Below are positions 1 to 11,559 of a DNA stretch of 64,000 nt, one piece after another (positions within the stretch are counted from its first letter, which is position 1; each line of letters begins with the position of its first letter). Location: positions 992,001-1,056,000 of the forward strand of contig OZ251249.1 in assembly GCA_965240325.2 (NCBI GenBank). The letters run 5' to 3'. The position numbers were made by a program, and so were the translations under genes. The notes beneath the pieces were generated by a model. It made no database searches and had not been told where the DNA came from. It saw only the letters and a list, made by a program, of their open reading frames with translations. This stretch comes from Rebecca billardiae RCC1528. Its lineage: Eukaryota; Haptophyta.

Positions 1-736
1 GCACGGCGGAGGGCGCTCTGCGAGGACTGCGCGCCGCGCTGGCCGAGCGCGCCGTCGAGCGCGCACACCTGCGCCACACGGTCACGCGCTACATCGCCAT
101 GGGTGCGCGCGAGCGCGTGTGCGCGTGCACGCGCGGCCGCGCGGCAGCGCACGCGCGGGCGCGCGCGCGGGCGGGCGCAGGCGGCACGCACGCCACGGCG
201 CGACGGCGCGCGCGCGCGCGCGCTCCGCAGCGCGCGCGCCGCTGAGCCGCCGCCGCCCGCCACCCTTCCGCCGCACACACGCGCGCCGCGCTCCTCCGCG
301 CGCGCGCGTGCTGCGCTATGCTGCGGTGTGCGCGTGCCGTGCCGTGCCGTGCCGCGCCGTGCCGTGCCGTGCCGTGCTGTGCCGTGCCGTGCCGCGCGGT
401 GCCGTGTGCGTGCGGTGTGCCGCAGGTGACGAGCACAACGGGCCGCTGCTCAACGTGCTCGGCACGATGCTCCGCCTCAGTCCGGCCGAGCTGGAGGCGC
501 TGCGGAGGGCACGGCGGCAGCGGCTGCAGGGCGGCGGCGCGTCGGGCGTGCTCAGCCAGCTCGGGCTGGGCGCGCTGCTCGGGGGCGGCGGCGCGGCGGC
601 GGAGGGCGGCGGCGCGGCGGCCGCCACCGTGGCCGCGGCGGCGGCGGTGGACGCGGGCGCGGACGCGGCGCGGGCGCCGCCGGCGAGCCCGCTGAGCTCG
701 CGCTTCCCGCTGCCACCGCAGCCCACGCCCGGCTGA
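1..736 (+). CDS. Golgin-like protein, C-terminal end with GRIP-like domain (5' partial)
   Basis: Two exons are visible: 1-102 and 426-736, joined by a GT-AG intron (103-425) with a phase-1 junction that gives ...YIAM-G-DEHNG. The joined region ends in LLNVLGTMLRLSPAELEAL, which resembles the GRIP domain of trans-Golgi golgins (a short helix, then a 'LLPVLATLLxFSPEE'-type segment). GRIP domains dock golgins on Arl1-GTP at the trans-Golgi. The position usually held by the Arl1-contacting tyrosine appears to be histidine (AHLRH), so binding may differ. The tail after the domain is Gly/Ala-rich and ends at TGA 734-736. The intron holds a GCCGT-type pentamer array around 337-400. The AT-richer 850-945 stretch, with TAAATAAATAAG, is the probable 3' UTR. 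The gene starts before the window. The domain call is by eye and moderately sure. Confidence 0.55.
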   Translation, partial: HGGGRSARTARRAGRARRRARTPAPHGHALHRHGCARARVRVHARPRGSARAGARAGGRRRHARHGATARARARSAARAPLSRRRPPPFRRTHARRAPPRARVLRYAAVCACRAVPCRAVPCRAVLCRAVPRGAVCVRCAAGDEHNGPLLNVLGTMLRLSPAELEALRRARRQRLQGGGASGVLSQLGLGALLGGGGAAAEGGGAAAATVAAAAAVDAGADAARAPPASPLSSRFPLPPQPTPG

Positions 737-1024
737 TGAGTCGGACGCGATGGCGGGCCGAGTGGCCGCTGCTGCTGCCGTGCAGATCGGGGCTGGGGAT
801 GCGCTGCGGAGGGCGCGGCGCCTCCACTGGCTGTCGGTGTGCCGCGCGCACTACCCGACAGCTAGCAGCAGATTTTCATCGCGTAGTCGTAAACCTAAAT
901 AACTGCTGTAAATAAATAAGCTGAAAAAGCAGCAGAATAATTCATACGGCGCCGCCATCACCGGCTATCAGCGCAGCATGGCGGCGGCACGCGACGACGT
1001 GTGCTGACACCGCGGCCACCCGCC

Positions 1025-2573
1025 ATGCCCACGGCCGCGCCGCACGACGACGCGCCGGCGGGCGCGCTGCTCGAGCTGCCGCCCGAGCTACTCGAGCGCG
1101 TACTCGCGCGGCTGCCCGCGCCGGCCGACCTCGCCGCCGCCGCCGCCGCCGCGCGCGCGCTGCGCGCGACGGCGGAGCGCGCGCTGCGCGAGCGCGCGCG
1201 CGCGCGCGGCCACGCGGCCGCGCTGCCGGCCGCGCTGCCCGCCGACGTGCGCACGTGGGCGGAGGAGCTGATCGTGCGCGAGCGCGTCCTCGCCCTCGCC
1301 CGCGCGCACGCCACCCCCGCCGCCGCCGGCGGCGTGAGCGGCGCTCCCGCGTTCAGCGCGCCGGCGGGCGCAGACGGCGCCGTGCGCACGTGCGGCGAGG
1401 GGCGCGCGGCGCGCGTGCTCGCCGCGGCGGAGGCGGCGGCGGAGGCGGCAGCGGTGGCACGGGCGGTGCCCGGCGTCGGGCATCGGCTGGCGGTGCTGCC
1501 GATCGCGCCGTCCGACGCGCCGCCGCCGCGGCCGGGCGCCGCGCCCGGCCGCGGCGTGCGCGTGCGCGCGCTCGCGGCCGGCTGGGCGCACCTGCTCGCG
1601 CTGAGCGAGGGCGGCGCCGTGTACGGCTGCGGCGGGAACTCGCACGGGCAGCTGGGGCTGGGCGACCGCGAGGCGCGCGCGCACGCGCTCGCGCGCGTGC
1701 GCGGCGCGCTGGCCGCCGAGCTCGTCGTCGGCATCGCCGCGGGCGGCCGGCACAGCGCCGCGGTGGGCGCAGGCGGGTGCGCGTACAGCTGGGGCGACAA
1801 CGGCTTTGGGCAGCTCGGCCACGGCGACACGGAGGAGCGGTGCGCGCCGGCGCGCATCGCCGCGCTGCACGGCGTGGCGCGCGTGGGCGGCGCGTGCGCG
1901 GGGGCCGCGCACACGCTGTTCGTGTGCGCGCGCGGCGCCGTGCTCTCGTGCGGCTGCGGCTGGGACGGGCGGCTCGGCCACGGCGACGAGCAGGAGCAGC
2001 GCACGCCGCGGCGGGTGGAGGCGCTGGCTGGCGGCGGTGCGCGCGGCGCACGTGAGCGCGGGCGGCGGGCTCAGCCTCGTGGTGGACACGGCGGGCGGCG
2101 TGCACGCCTTCGGCCGCGGCGGCAGCTGCGCCGCTCCGCCCGCGCCGCTCGCGCCCGCGCCGCTCGCGCCCGCGCGCGTCCGCGCGCTCGGCGCCGTGCG
2201 CGCCGTGCGCGCGGCCGCGGGCGAGGAGGGCGGCGTCGTCGTGGGCGCGGACGGGCGCGCGCACGCGTTCGGCGCCAACCGGTGCGCGCAGCTCGGGCGG
2301 CCGCCCTCCGAGCTGCCGCTGCCGCCGGCGCGCGTGCACGCGCTGTCCCACCAGCGCGTGGCGCACTGCGCGCTGGGCGACACGCACACACTCTTCCTGA
2401 CGGCGGGCGGGCGCGCGTACTCGTGCGGCCGGGCGTCCGCGGCGCTCGGGCACGGCGACGCGCCGGCCGCGGGCGGCGGCGGCGACGACGACGCGCCGTC
2501 GGAGCCCGCCGCCGCGCCGCCGCGCCGCATCGCGCTGCGGCTGCGACGCCCGTCGCCGCCGCTCCGGCCGTAG
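1025..2573 (+). CDS. F-box/RCC1-repeat protein with one apparent frameshift
   Basis: The ATG at 1025 opens a protein whose residues about 14-50 look like an F-box (LLELPPELLERVLARLPAPA), suggesting an SCF ubiquitin-ligase substrate adaptor. RCC1-type blades follow, each with the W/C-G-x-N/D-GQLG-x-GD pattern: CGGNSHGQLGLGD, WGDNGFGQLGHGD, CGWDGRLGHGD. RCC1 propellers bind proteins or act as exchange factors. The reading frame breaks at about 2025-2040: one frame carries RRVEALAG and the next blade (AAHVSAGGGLSLVVD) continues one base over, then runs to TAG 2571-2573. No GT-AG pair of suitable size explains the shift, so it is a one-base assembly error, a real mutation, or a missed splice. The 3' end converges on the VIT/VWA gene. 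Confidence 0.7.
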
Positions 2574-2743
2574 CCGGGCGGCGTGCGGTCACAGTCGGTG
2601 CGTGCGCCGGCTCACCGCTCAGGCCGAGAGCCCGAGAGGAGGCGGCGCGGGCTGGTCAGCTGCACGGGCCGCCGCCGACCCCCTCGGCTGTTGGGCGAGG
2701 CGGGCGCACGTGCGCTGTGTGCGCGCGCTGCCGTTGGCACGCG

Positions 2744-2790
2744 CATATATATATACATCATATATATAGAATAAATATATATATTAATAA
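2744..2790. repeat. (TA)n-rich tract after the RCC1 gene
   Basis: ATATAT-rich run about 170 bp past the stop codon of the F-box/RCC1 gene. It is one of several such tracts that sit beyond gene 3' ends in this window. Confidence 0.8.
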
Positions 2791-3513
2791 CGACGACGTG
2801 GTGATGCAGCATCACTACTCGGGCAAGCGTCAGAGTAAGCCGAAGCTGCTATCAGCAGCACTGATCGAGCAGCAGCCAGACAATAAACTCGCCGCGCCCA
2901 TGACTGATATGACACTACTGCCAGCTAAGGATCAGCGCTCCTCGCCGTCGTGCCCGTCGCCCCCCCCCCCCCCCCCCTCCGCCCTCGTAGTCGCCCATCA
3001 CTCCATCGGCGAGCGGAAGATCAGCTCGACGCACCGTCGTCGACGCGCGCGCGCCACCGCGGTAGTCGCGGTGCCACGCGTCGTCAGCCGTCGTCTCGCA
3101 GTAGTCGTCGTACGCAGCGCCCCCGCGTCAGGGCGCGTGCCCCCGGGCGCACGTGCGCCATGCGCGCGCGGGCGATGAGCATCTTGGCCTGGCCACGCAG
3201 GCAGCGCATGCCCAGCTCGCGCCGCATGGTGCCGAGCAGCGCGCGGCTCGGCGGCGGGGCGCGAGGGCGCGCTGATTGGCGCGCGCGCCACGTGGCACGT
3301 GTCCCGCGCCCCATCTTATTGGCGATCTTCTTGAGGGTGAGGTCCACCTCCGCGCTCCACTCGCCGAACGCGCCCACGAGTGAACGAATTGGCGCCGGAC
3401 GATGTCGCGGGGATGAAGCCGCTGGTGTCGACGGCCGCGCCTCGTACGGGCCCACCTGGCCCTGCTCGATCAAGCGTGCCGCCGTAGACCTCGTCGCGGT
3501 CGAGGAGCTGCGT

Positions 3514-3560
3514 GTATATATATATATATATATACATATATACATCATATACACTATACA
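3514..3560. repeat. (TA)n-rich tract past the VIT/VWA gene 3' end
   Basis: Alternating TATATA tract about 180 bp beyond the minus-strand stop codon at 3738. Confidence 0.8.
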
Positions 3561-3737
3561 TCGTCATCTGACATCGCGTCGCGCCGAACTACTTGCCGCC
3601 AGCAGATATGAGTAGCAGGCGTCGGCACGACCATGTAGAACAGCGCAGCCGCCACGACGCTGCATAGTGCATGTGTGCGCGGCCCGGGCGGCGCGGGGCC
3701 AGCTTGGACGTCAGCCATCATCACGCCGCTAGCAGCG

Positions 3738-6700
3738 CTAGCCCTGGCGGTCGGCGGGCGTGCCCAGCCTGACGCGGCCGAAGACGCCGAAGACGCCGGC
3801 GAAGCACGACCACGCGCCCTCCGCGCCCATTGCAAGCAGCTCTAGCACGTCCAGCGCCGTCTCCCGCACCTCGGCCGCCCAGCCCACCGGGCCGTCCGCG
3901 CGCGCCGGCAGCTCGAGCGGCCGCTCTGCGGGCGCGCGCAGCCCGCCCAGCGCCTCGCCGATCGTCCAGTGGAGGTCGGCGGGCGTGCCGATGCCGTCGG
4001 GCGCGAGCACAGAGCCGGCCTCCTCCACGCCTGCGCCGCGCACGCGCGCGCGTGCGCGAGGAGGGCGCAGCGGAGGTGGCGGTGGGGTGCGGCGGAGGGC
4101 GGCAGGGCGGCGCGCGCGGCGGCGGCGGGCGGGTGCACGCGGAGCGCGCGCTGTGCGCGGCACCGCGCGCGCGGCGCAGCCCAGGCAGCCCGCGCGCGCG
4201 CGCCGTGCCGCGCTGCGCTGCAGGGCGGCGCGCTGCAGGGCGGCGCGCACCGTTCTCGGTGGAGCCGGCGGCGCGCGTGCTCACGTCAGCCAGCCCGCCG
4301 CCCGCAGCCATCGCGCCCAGGCCGGCGGCGATCGAGACGTGCGCAGCCGTCGCGTTGAGCGAGCCGAACCACGCGACTGCGCGCGCGCGGGGTCGGCGCG
4401 GCGCGGGGCCGGCGGGCGCCGCGGTGAGCGCCGCGGGCGCGCGCGGGTGCGCGCGCCGCGCCGCCGGCCGCCGGCGCGCGGCGCGGCGCGCCCGGCCGGG
4501 CGCGCGGCGCGAGGCGGCCGGCCGCGCTCGGCGGCCGTTGTGTGCGCGCGCGCACATGAGGCGCCGAGGGGCAGCACGCCGCTGATAGCGAGCTTCTGCG
4601 CCGCGGCGAGCCTGCCCGCCCCGGGCACCCCCGCGTCCGCGTACGCCAGCGCCTCGGACGACTCGCCCCGCCCGAGCGGCACCACGTCGACCAGCGAGCC
4701 GCGCGCGCCGCCCGGCGCCATCGGCGGCTGCGGCAGCCGTCGGCGCGAGAACTGCAGGCGCTGCGCCTCGTCCGCTCGCGCGCGCGCCGCCTTGGACGTC
4801 TCGTAGCACACCTGCGCGCGCGCGCGCCGGCGGCGGCGTGTGGCGTGAGCGTGCGCGCGCACGTGCGCGTGCGCGTGTGCGTGCGCGTGTGCGTGCGCGC
4901 GTGCGTGCGCGCGTGCGCGTGCGCGTGTGTGTGCGCGCACCATCTTGGTGTGCGCGCCCGGCAGCGAGTGCGAGAGGCAAACCTCGATCGCCTCGTCGCG
5001 CAGGTGCGGCGACGCGAACAGCCACGCGCGCTGCGTGAGCACCTGCGCCGCCTGCGTCGACATGAGCGCCGCCACGGGCACCTGGGGCCAGCGGCGTGCA
5101 TCGGCGGCGCGCGCGGGGCGACTCAGCGCAGCGCGCGGCGCGGCACGGCGGCGGCGGCGGCGCGGCGGCGCGCGCGTGCGCGGCGGCGCGCAGTGCCCGT
5201 GCGCGCGTGTGCACACGCGCATGCACACGCGTGCCACCCGCACGCGCGCGACACACGCAAGCTCCACGCACGTGCTCCCCACACACGCACACACACGCAC
5301 GCACGCACGCACACGCACACGCACGCAGCAAACACACACACCACGCACGCACGCACACGCACACGCACACGCACACGCACGCAGCACACGCACACGCGTG
5401 TGTGTGCTCCACGCGCAGGGAGGAGGCGGGAAGGGCGCGGGCAGGGCGGGCGCAGGGCGGGGCGGGCGCGCGCGCACCGTGGACGCGGTGTGCGTCTTGA
5501 CCGTGTGGTGCCACCGGCTGCCGTCCGCCAGCGTGCCCTCCACCTCGATCGCCGCGGGGAAGCTGCCGGTGAACCGCCCGCTCACGAGCAGCGGCTGCGT
5601 GGCCACCAGGTCAGGCACCGGGTGGCTGTAGACGTCAGCGGTGTCGAGGCCGCGCACGCGCACGCGGATGTTTGCAAGGACGGGCGAGGAGGCGGCCTGC
5701 AGCAGCGCGCCCAGCCGGTCCGAGACCACGTCCGCCGTGAGCTGCGCGCGCGGCGAGGTGGAAGGGGGGGCGCGCGCGGGCGGCGGGGGCGCGGGGCGCG
5801 CCTCAGCGCGTGCGCGCGCGCCGGCCGCGGGCGGGAGGCGCCGCGGCCGCTCGGCCAGCCGTTCACTCCGCTGCGGGGCGCGCGCGACGGCATGCCGCGC
5901 GCGCGCCCACGCGCGCCACGCATCGCCCGCGCACGCCACACGCCCACACGCACCCACGCGCGCACGCGCGTGCGCGCTGCGCGCGCTGGTGTGTGTGCGC
6001 GCGCTCTCGCGCGCACCGCCCTCTGGCTGTGCCCGCGCGTCACGTGCGCCAGTGTCTCGAGGAAGGCGCTGTTGGCGTGCGGTCCGATGGCCAGCGAGTA
6101 GATGCGCGCGGACGCGGGGGAGACCGCGTCCTGCTCGCGCGCAGCGGGCGCGAGGGGACGGGGCGGCGCGGCGCGGGGCGTCGGCGGGCGCGGCGGGGCC
6201 CGTCGCCGCCTCCGCGCCCCAGCCGCCCGCGCGTGCGCACGCGAGCACAGGCGCAGCACAGGCGCAGCAGCGCGCGCGGCCACCGCCAGCGCCGCGCCGC
6301 GCGTGTCAGCGCGGCGCGGCGCGCGCGTGCGCGCACCTCCTCGATGAAGGTGGGCTGCCGCCTGCCCAGCCCGAAGCCGGACGTGGCCGAGCGCTGCAGC
6401 CCCGGCCTCGGCGGCCCCCCGCGCCGCGCGCCGCCGCCCCCGCTCGCGCCCAGCCCAAGCAGCGCGCCGCCGCCCACCGCAAACGCAACGCTGCCGAGCC
6501 GAGGGCGGCGGGCGGCGGGCGAGGCCGTGCCTGTGATGCCAGCGCCGTAGTTGAAGTTGGCGGAGGGGGCGGTGTACGCGCCCGGCCGCAGGCCGCCGCG
6601 CGCGCCGCGCGCGGGCGAGCTGCCAAAGCCGCCGCCGCCGTACCCGCCTGCGTGTGCGCGCGGCGGCGAGGGTGCGAGGGTGCGCGGCGCGCGGCGCGCG

Positions 6701-9700
6701 GCGCGCTCAGCTCGCGCGCGGCGGCCGGAGGCGGCGCGCGCGCGGCGGCGCGGTGCGCGGCGCGGCGGCGCGTGCTGCGCGCACCACCGGCGCCCACGCC
6801 GCCGGCGTACGCGCGGCGCACCGGGCTGCGCGGCCTCCCGCGCGCGCCGCGCGTCTCGTGCCGGCTGATGGCGCGCGCGTACGCCGTCGAGCTGCGCCAG
6901 CGCCGCTGCGCCGCGCTCACGCCGCCGCCGCCGAGCGCGCCGCCGCCCGCGCCGCCGTGGCCGGCGTGGCCGCCGAGCGCGTCGACGCGGCCGATCCCGC
7001 CCATGCGCGCGGCGTTGGCGTGGCGCATCGCGAGCACGTCGAGGTCGATCAGCGTGGCGGGCGAGGCGCTGTCGCCGAGCGCGGTGGACATGCCGCCTGC
7101 GCGCGCGCGCGCGCGCACGCCGCGGTGAGCGCGCGCGCGGCCGCGGGGGCGCGCGGCAGCGCGCGCGCGCGCGCGGTCGCGCGGGGCGCGCGCGTGGTGA
7201 CTCGCACCGAGCGTCTCCCGCGCCCACACGACGCACTCGCGCTCGTCTGGCACGCTGCCGTCCGTGAGCAGCACCAGCGACGAGTAGAGCCGGATGCGCC
7301 CCACCTGCCCGCCGCCCACCGCGGAGGCGATGGTGTTGATGGCGCCCATCGCCGCGCGGTCGACCGCGCGCAGCAGGCCCGTGTTCTCGCGGCTGGGGCG
7401 CGGCGGCGGGGCGGCGGGGCGCATCAGCGCGCCGTGCGCGCGCGCGCGCGTGCCGCTGCGTGCGTGTGCGCGTGCGCGTGCGCGCGCGCGCGCGCATGTG
7501 CCGCCTCACCCGAGCAGCGGGGGCGGCGTGGCCCGGTCCAGCGGTGCCCCGTCCAGCAGCGCGTTGCTGTTCAGCAGCTCCGCGCCCTGCCGTGTGCGCG
7601 CGCGCAGCAGGGGGCGCGTGTGCACGCGCGCGCAAATGCGGGTGTCAGTGCGTGCGCACTGCGTGCCCTGCGTGCGCGCTGCGCGTGCGCGCGCGCGCAC
7701 CTTGCGCAGCGCGGGCAGCATGTCTGTGAGGCCGCGGGGGGGGCGGCGCTCCAGCCACAGCAGCGCAGAGGCCGCGTGCTCGGCGGTGCCGTCCACCAGC
7801 CCTTCTGAGAAGACCTCCACCTCGTGGTCGAAGACGATCAGCGTGAAGCTGCGCGCGCACACGCGCGCCGCGCGCGCGGCGTCAGGCGGCGCGCGCCGCC
7901 TCCGCGCGGCGGGTGCGGGCGGCGGGCGCGGGCGGCGGGGTGCGCGGGCGCGCGCACCGGTCGGCTGCGTCGAGGCTGAAGAGAGCACGGCGCAGCGCGG
8001 CGAGCACACCCGCGCCCGCCGGCCCGCGCATCGACTGGGAGCGGTCGACCACGAACACGAGGGCGCGGCTGCGGCGCGCGAGGGGGCGGGGCGGGCGGCG
8101 GCGGTGGGCGGCGGCGCACGGCCGAGCGCGCGCGCGCGCGCACGGGGCGCACTGGGCCTGCCGGCGCGCCGCGGCACGCCGCGGCGCACGGCGCGCACGC
8201 GCGCGCGCACGCGCTCCCCCTGTTGCGCACAAGCGCGCGCACCGGAACGGCGCCGTCTCGGGGTGGCGCTCGCCCTGGCGCAGCGGGCGCGGCTTGCGCC
8301 CCCCGGTCTGCATCGCGCGCGCCGTCGCGCCCTGGCCCGTCGACCAGCGGTGCCGGGGGACGCTGGGCGCGTCGTGCGCGCTGGCGCTTGGCCCGAGCAG
8401 CGACTCCAGCATCCCGCCGCCGCCGCCGCCGCCGCCGGCGGCGCGGCCGGCGCCCAAGCCGCCCGCCCCGTCCGCGCCGCCCTCCATCGCCCCCGCCGCC
8501 GCGCCCAGCAGGCTGAACCGCCGGCTCGTCGCCTGCGCGCGCGCGTCCGCGTTGATCGCCGCCACCAGCTGCTGCGGCTCCACCGCCAGCCGGCGACGCT
8601 CGCCCAGCGCGTGCCGGTCGGAGCCGCGCGGCGGCGTGAGCAGGAGCGCAAACGAGCCGACGCCCGCACCGCCGTCCGCGCCCACGCCCGCCGACGCGCC
8701 CGCGATCGGCACCGGCGCGACGCCCGCGCCGCCATACGCGCCCGCGTCGCCACCGCCGCCGCCGCCCGCGCCGCCGCCGCCGCCGCCCCCGCCGCCCCCG
8801 CGGTTTGTGTGCGAGTGCTTGGAGTGGCGCGAGTCAGTGTCCTGTCCCTTGTTGAACGACTGGCCGCCCACGCCCCCGCCCACGCCGCCGCCGCCGCCGC
8901 CGCCGCCCTCGCCGCCGCCGCCCACCATCTGCGTCGGCGGCGCGCGCGGCGGCTGCACCAGGCACGCCGCCGCCACCGACGCGGACGCGAACGCGTACCG
9001 CAGCAGCAGCGGCGCGCGCGGCCACGGCCGCGCCTCGTCCACTCGCACGTGCAGCTCGAGCGCGGAGAGCGACTCGATCGGGGGGGCGTCGGGCAGCAGC
9101 GGCGGCGGCGCCGCGCCCACCGCGGAGCCGTCCGCGGCGGCGGCGGCGCCGCCGCCCGGCAGGCGCAGCGCGGCGACGATGGATGCGCGCCCCGCCGCGC
9201 CCACGGCGGCGGCGCCATCCACAATGCTGCCGCGCGCGGCGGCGCGGCGCGCGACGCCGCTCGTCTGTGCGCCGCCGCGCGCGCCGAGCCCCGACGCCGC
9301 GTCGTCCAGCCACGCGCCCACCGCGTCGAAGGGCACCCCGTCCCGCGCGCCGCCGAACCCCGCAAAGTTGGCGTGCAGCGGCAGCAGCTGCGCGCCCCCC
9401 ACCGGCTTGTCCGCCCCCGCCTTGGCCGTGTCCCGCAGCGGGTGCGAGCAGCCCGCCAGCTGCACATACACGTGTCGCCGCGCGTCACGCTCAGACATGG
9501 CGGCGCGCTCCGCGTTCGACGCCTGCCGCCGGGCGGGCGGGGGCGGGGGAGTGGGTGCGTTGGGGGGCGGCGCGGCCATGCGGGCGAGACGGCGCGCGCG
9601 GCGGCCATGCTGACTGGACTGGCGGCCATGCTGACTGGCTGGCGGCCATGCTGACTGGAGTGGCGGCCATGCTGACTGGACTGGCGGCCATGCTGACTGG

Positions 9701-11224
9701 AGTGGCGGCCATGCTGACTGGACTGGCGGCCATGCTGACTGGACTGGCTCGCTGGGTGGCGGCGGAGGGGCGTGCGGCGGCGCGCGGCGCGCCGCCGCGC
9801 GCGCATGCGCCGGGCGTGCGCGCACCACGAGCGCCGCGGCGAGCACCGCCTGCGCCGCGCCCCCGCCCCGTGAGAACGCGCTCACGCTCGCGTCGCCGCC
9901 GCCCTCCTTGCGCGACGCCGCGGCGGCGGCGGCCTCGCGGTTGGCGCGCGCGCGCGCCTCCGCCGCCGCCGCCATGTCGCGCTCCGCCACAGAGGCTGCG
10001 GGGGCGGGGGGCGGGGGGCGGGCGGCGCGGGCACGGGGGGAGGGGCGCGCCGGCGCGCGGCGCGTGAGCGCACGCGCGCGCCCAGCGCAGCCCACCCGCG
10101 CCCTCCGCGGCCCCGCGCGGCGCGCGCGTACGCGGGTTGACGGCGGGGTGCACCGAGATTGCAATCTCGAGCGCGCCCTCGGCCAGCTGCTGCTCGTTCA
10201 GCAGCGCCTCGGGCACGAGCGTGGGCAGCACGAGCGCGTACGCGCCCGACTCGACGTCGAACGACGTGGTCTCGCGGTACGCCAGCGTCAGCGTCGTCTC
10301 GTCGTTCTCCGCCACGCGCCCGATCGGCAGCGAGAACATTCCCGGAACGTTCCCCTGGAAGGCGCGCAGCTCGTCCTCGGAGAAGGAGGCGGTGCGCACG
10401 CCGCCCACGCCCAGCAGGAGGCCGCCCGTCACGCCGAGCGCGACGTTGTCCTGCTCCGCCACGACGGACGCCACCGCCGCCGCGTCCGTCTTCGCGTTCG
10501 GCCGGCGCTGCCCGCCGCGCGGCCTGGCGGCTGCGCCCACGCCGCCAGCGGCAGCGGCAGCGGCAGCGGCAGCGCCGCCGCCGCCGGCGGGGGCCTCGGC
10601 GGCCTTCGCCTTGGCCGCGAGCGCCATCGTGGCCACGCCGCCCACGCCGCCCGCGGCCGCGCCCGCGCCCTCTTTGCCCTCGCCCTTGGCAGGCGCACCG
10701 CCGCCGCCCCCACCGCCGCCGCCGCCGCCGCCCTCCTTGCGCGCGGCGGCGGCCGCCGCCATCGCCACCAGTTGCGCGCCTCGCGCCGCCTCCACCTCGG
10801 GGGCGGCGACGACGGCGGTCTCGACGAGGCGCTGGCCGGACTCGATCGTCACGCCCGTGATCGTCGTGTCCTGACGCGCCGGACGCGCGCGCCCGCGCAT
10901 CCGCGCGCGCGCGAAAGCGTCGGCGCGCCGCCGGCCGGCGGCGCAGCGGCACGGGGCGCGGCCCGCAGGCGCGAGCGCGCGCGCGCGGCGCGCGGCGCGC
11001 ACCTGCGTGACGGGCACGTGGAGCACGGCGCGCGGCAGCGCCTCCGCCGACGGCTGAAACACCAGGCGCACCTTCACCAGCGCGATGTTGCCGAACACGG
11101 CGCACTCGAACCGGCCGGTCTTGAGGCGGAGGCAGTCGCCCGTGTCGCGCGAGCGCACGACGGGGAACGAGACGGCCGCCGCGTCGAGGGGCGGGGGGCC
11201 GCCGCCGAAGACGCGGCCGAACAT
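3738..11224 (-). CDS. VIT and VWA domain protein (inter-alpha-trypsin inhibitor heavy chain-like), 16 exons
   Basis: Exons: 11224-11003, 10870-10132, 9992-9826, 9522-8243, 8068-7958, 7848-7701, 7586-7510, 7392-7208, 7096-6788, 6647-6337, 6130-6044, 5741-5478, 5081-4941, 4811-4556, 4376-4251, 4030-3738. All introns are GT-AG and phases agree throughout, giving 1571 residues. Exons 1-2 hold a VIT domain (DCLRLKTGRFECAVFGNIAL...FSLPIGRVAENDETTLTLAY). Exons 5-8 hold a VWA fold with an intact metal site: DRSQS (DxSxS), the Thr of GLTDM, and LLTDGS. The C-terminal third resembles plant ITIH-related proteins. VIT/VWA proteins bind proteins through Mg2+ at the VWA site. No signal peptide is seen after the chosen ATG, so it may be cytosolic. 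Gly/Ala-rich linkers break up the VIT region and the exon-4 part. The precise cellular role is not known. Confidence 0.85.
4847..4937. repeat. GTGCGC/GTGCGT simple repeat in VIT/VWA intron
   Basis: Run of GTGCGC- and GTGTGC-type units within the intron between exons 13 and 14 of the minus-strand VIT/VWA gene. A CACACG/CACGCA run at about 5276-5400 fills much of the preceding intron. Confidence 0.75.
9599..9746. repeat. 21-bp tandem repeat inside a stop-free, in-frame intron
   Basis: Seven head-to-tail copies of a unit containing GGCCATGCTGACTGGA, mostly 21 bp with one 20-bp copy. They lie in the 303-nt intron (9825-9523) of the VIT/VWA gene. Copies alternate between ACT and AGT at one position. 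The intron length is a multiple of three and has no stop in the host frame, so retention would add a repetitive peptide. Confidence 0.85.
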
Positions 11225-11559
11225 GGGGATGCGGTGTGCGCGCGCGGGGGGTCCGCGCGGGAGCGCGGCTGTCGAGGCTGGCTCACGCTTGGCGCGCGCC
11301 CTCAGCGCCCGGCTGCTGCTGCGCTGCCACTGCCCGGGCGATGGCGCCGCTCGGGACCAGCGCCTCTCACAACAGCGGACGATGATGATGACCAACTTTT
11401 GAGCAGCTGGGCCAATCACGTGCGTGCGACTACGCTGCTGCCGAGTGCTGCGCGCGATTTCTTTCGCGACAAGAATGCTGATCGGCCCCTTTTCGCCGCA
11501 TCAGCGGAGGCATCCGGAACGAACGGCCGGGCCCGGGCCGCCCGGCCGTCACAAAAGGC
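11225..11559. other. Short intergenic region between two minus-strand genes
   Basis: Runs from the stop of the PAH-LRR gene (11560) to the start of the VIT/VWA gene (11224). It must hold the VIT/VWA promoter and the PAH-LRR 3' UTR. It is less GC-rich at 11380-11480 (GATGATGATGACCAAC). I see no TATA box or other recognisable element. Confidence 0.4.

Larger units (their letters stand above)
2574..3737. other. Convergent intergenic region
   Basis: This lies between two genes that converge. It contains two AT-dinucleotide tracts (2744-2790 and 3514-3560), an 18-base poly(C) run (2960-2977) and moderately GC-rich unique sequence. A minus-strand reading at about 3150-3400 includes GEWSAEVDLTLKKIANKM and a second segment LLGTMRRELGMRCLRGQ. 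These look protein-like, but they need a frame change and match no family I recognise. I do not call a gene. Confidence 0.5.

Noticed and set aside
3084-3567. Minus-strand ORFs with GEWSAEVDLTLKKIANKM and DEVYGGTLDRAGPGG
   Set aside because: Protein-like in parts, but they need a frame change, match no family I know, and lack supported splice sites. Mentioned only as possible remnants.
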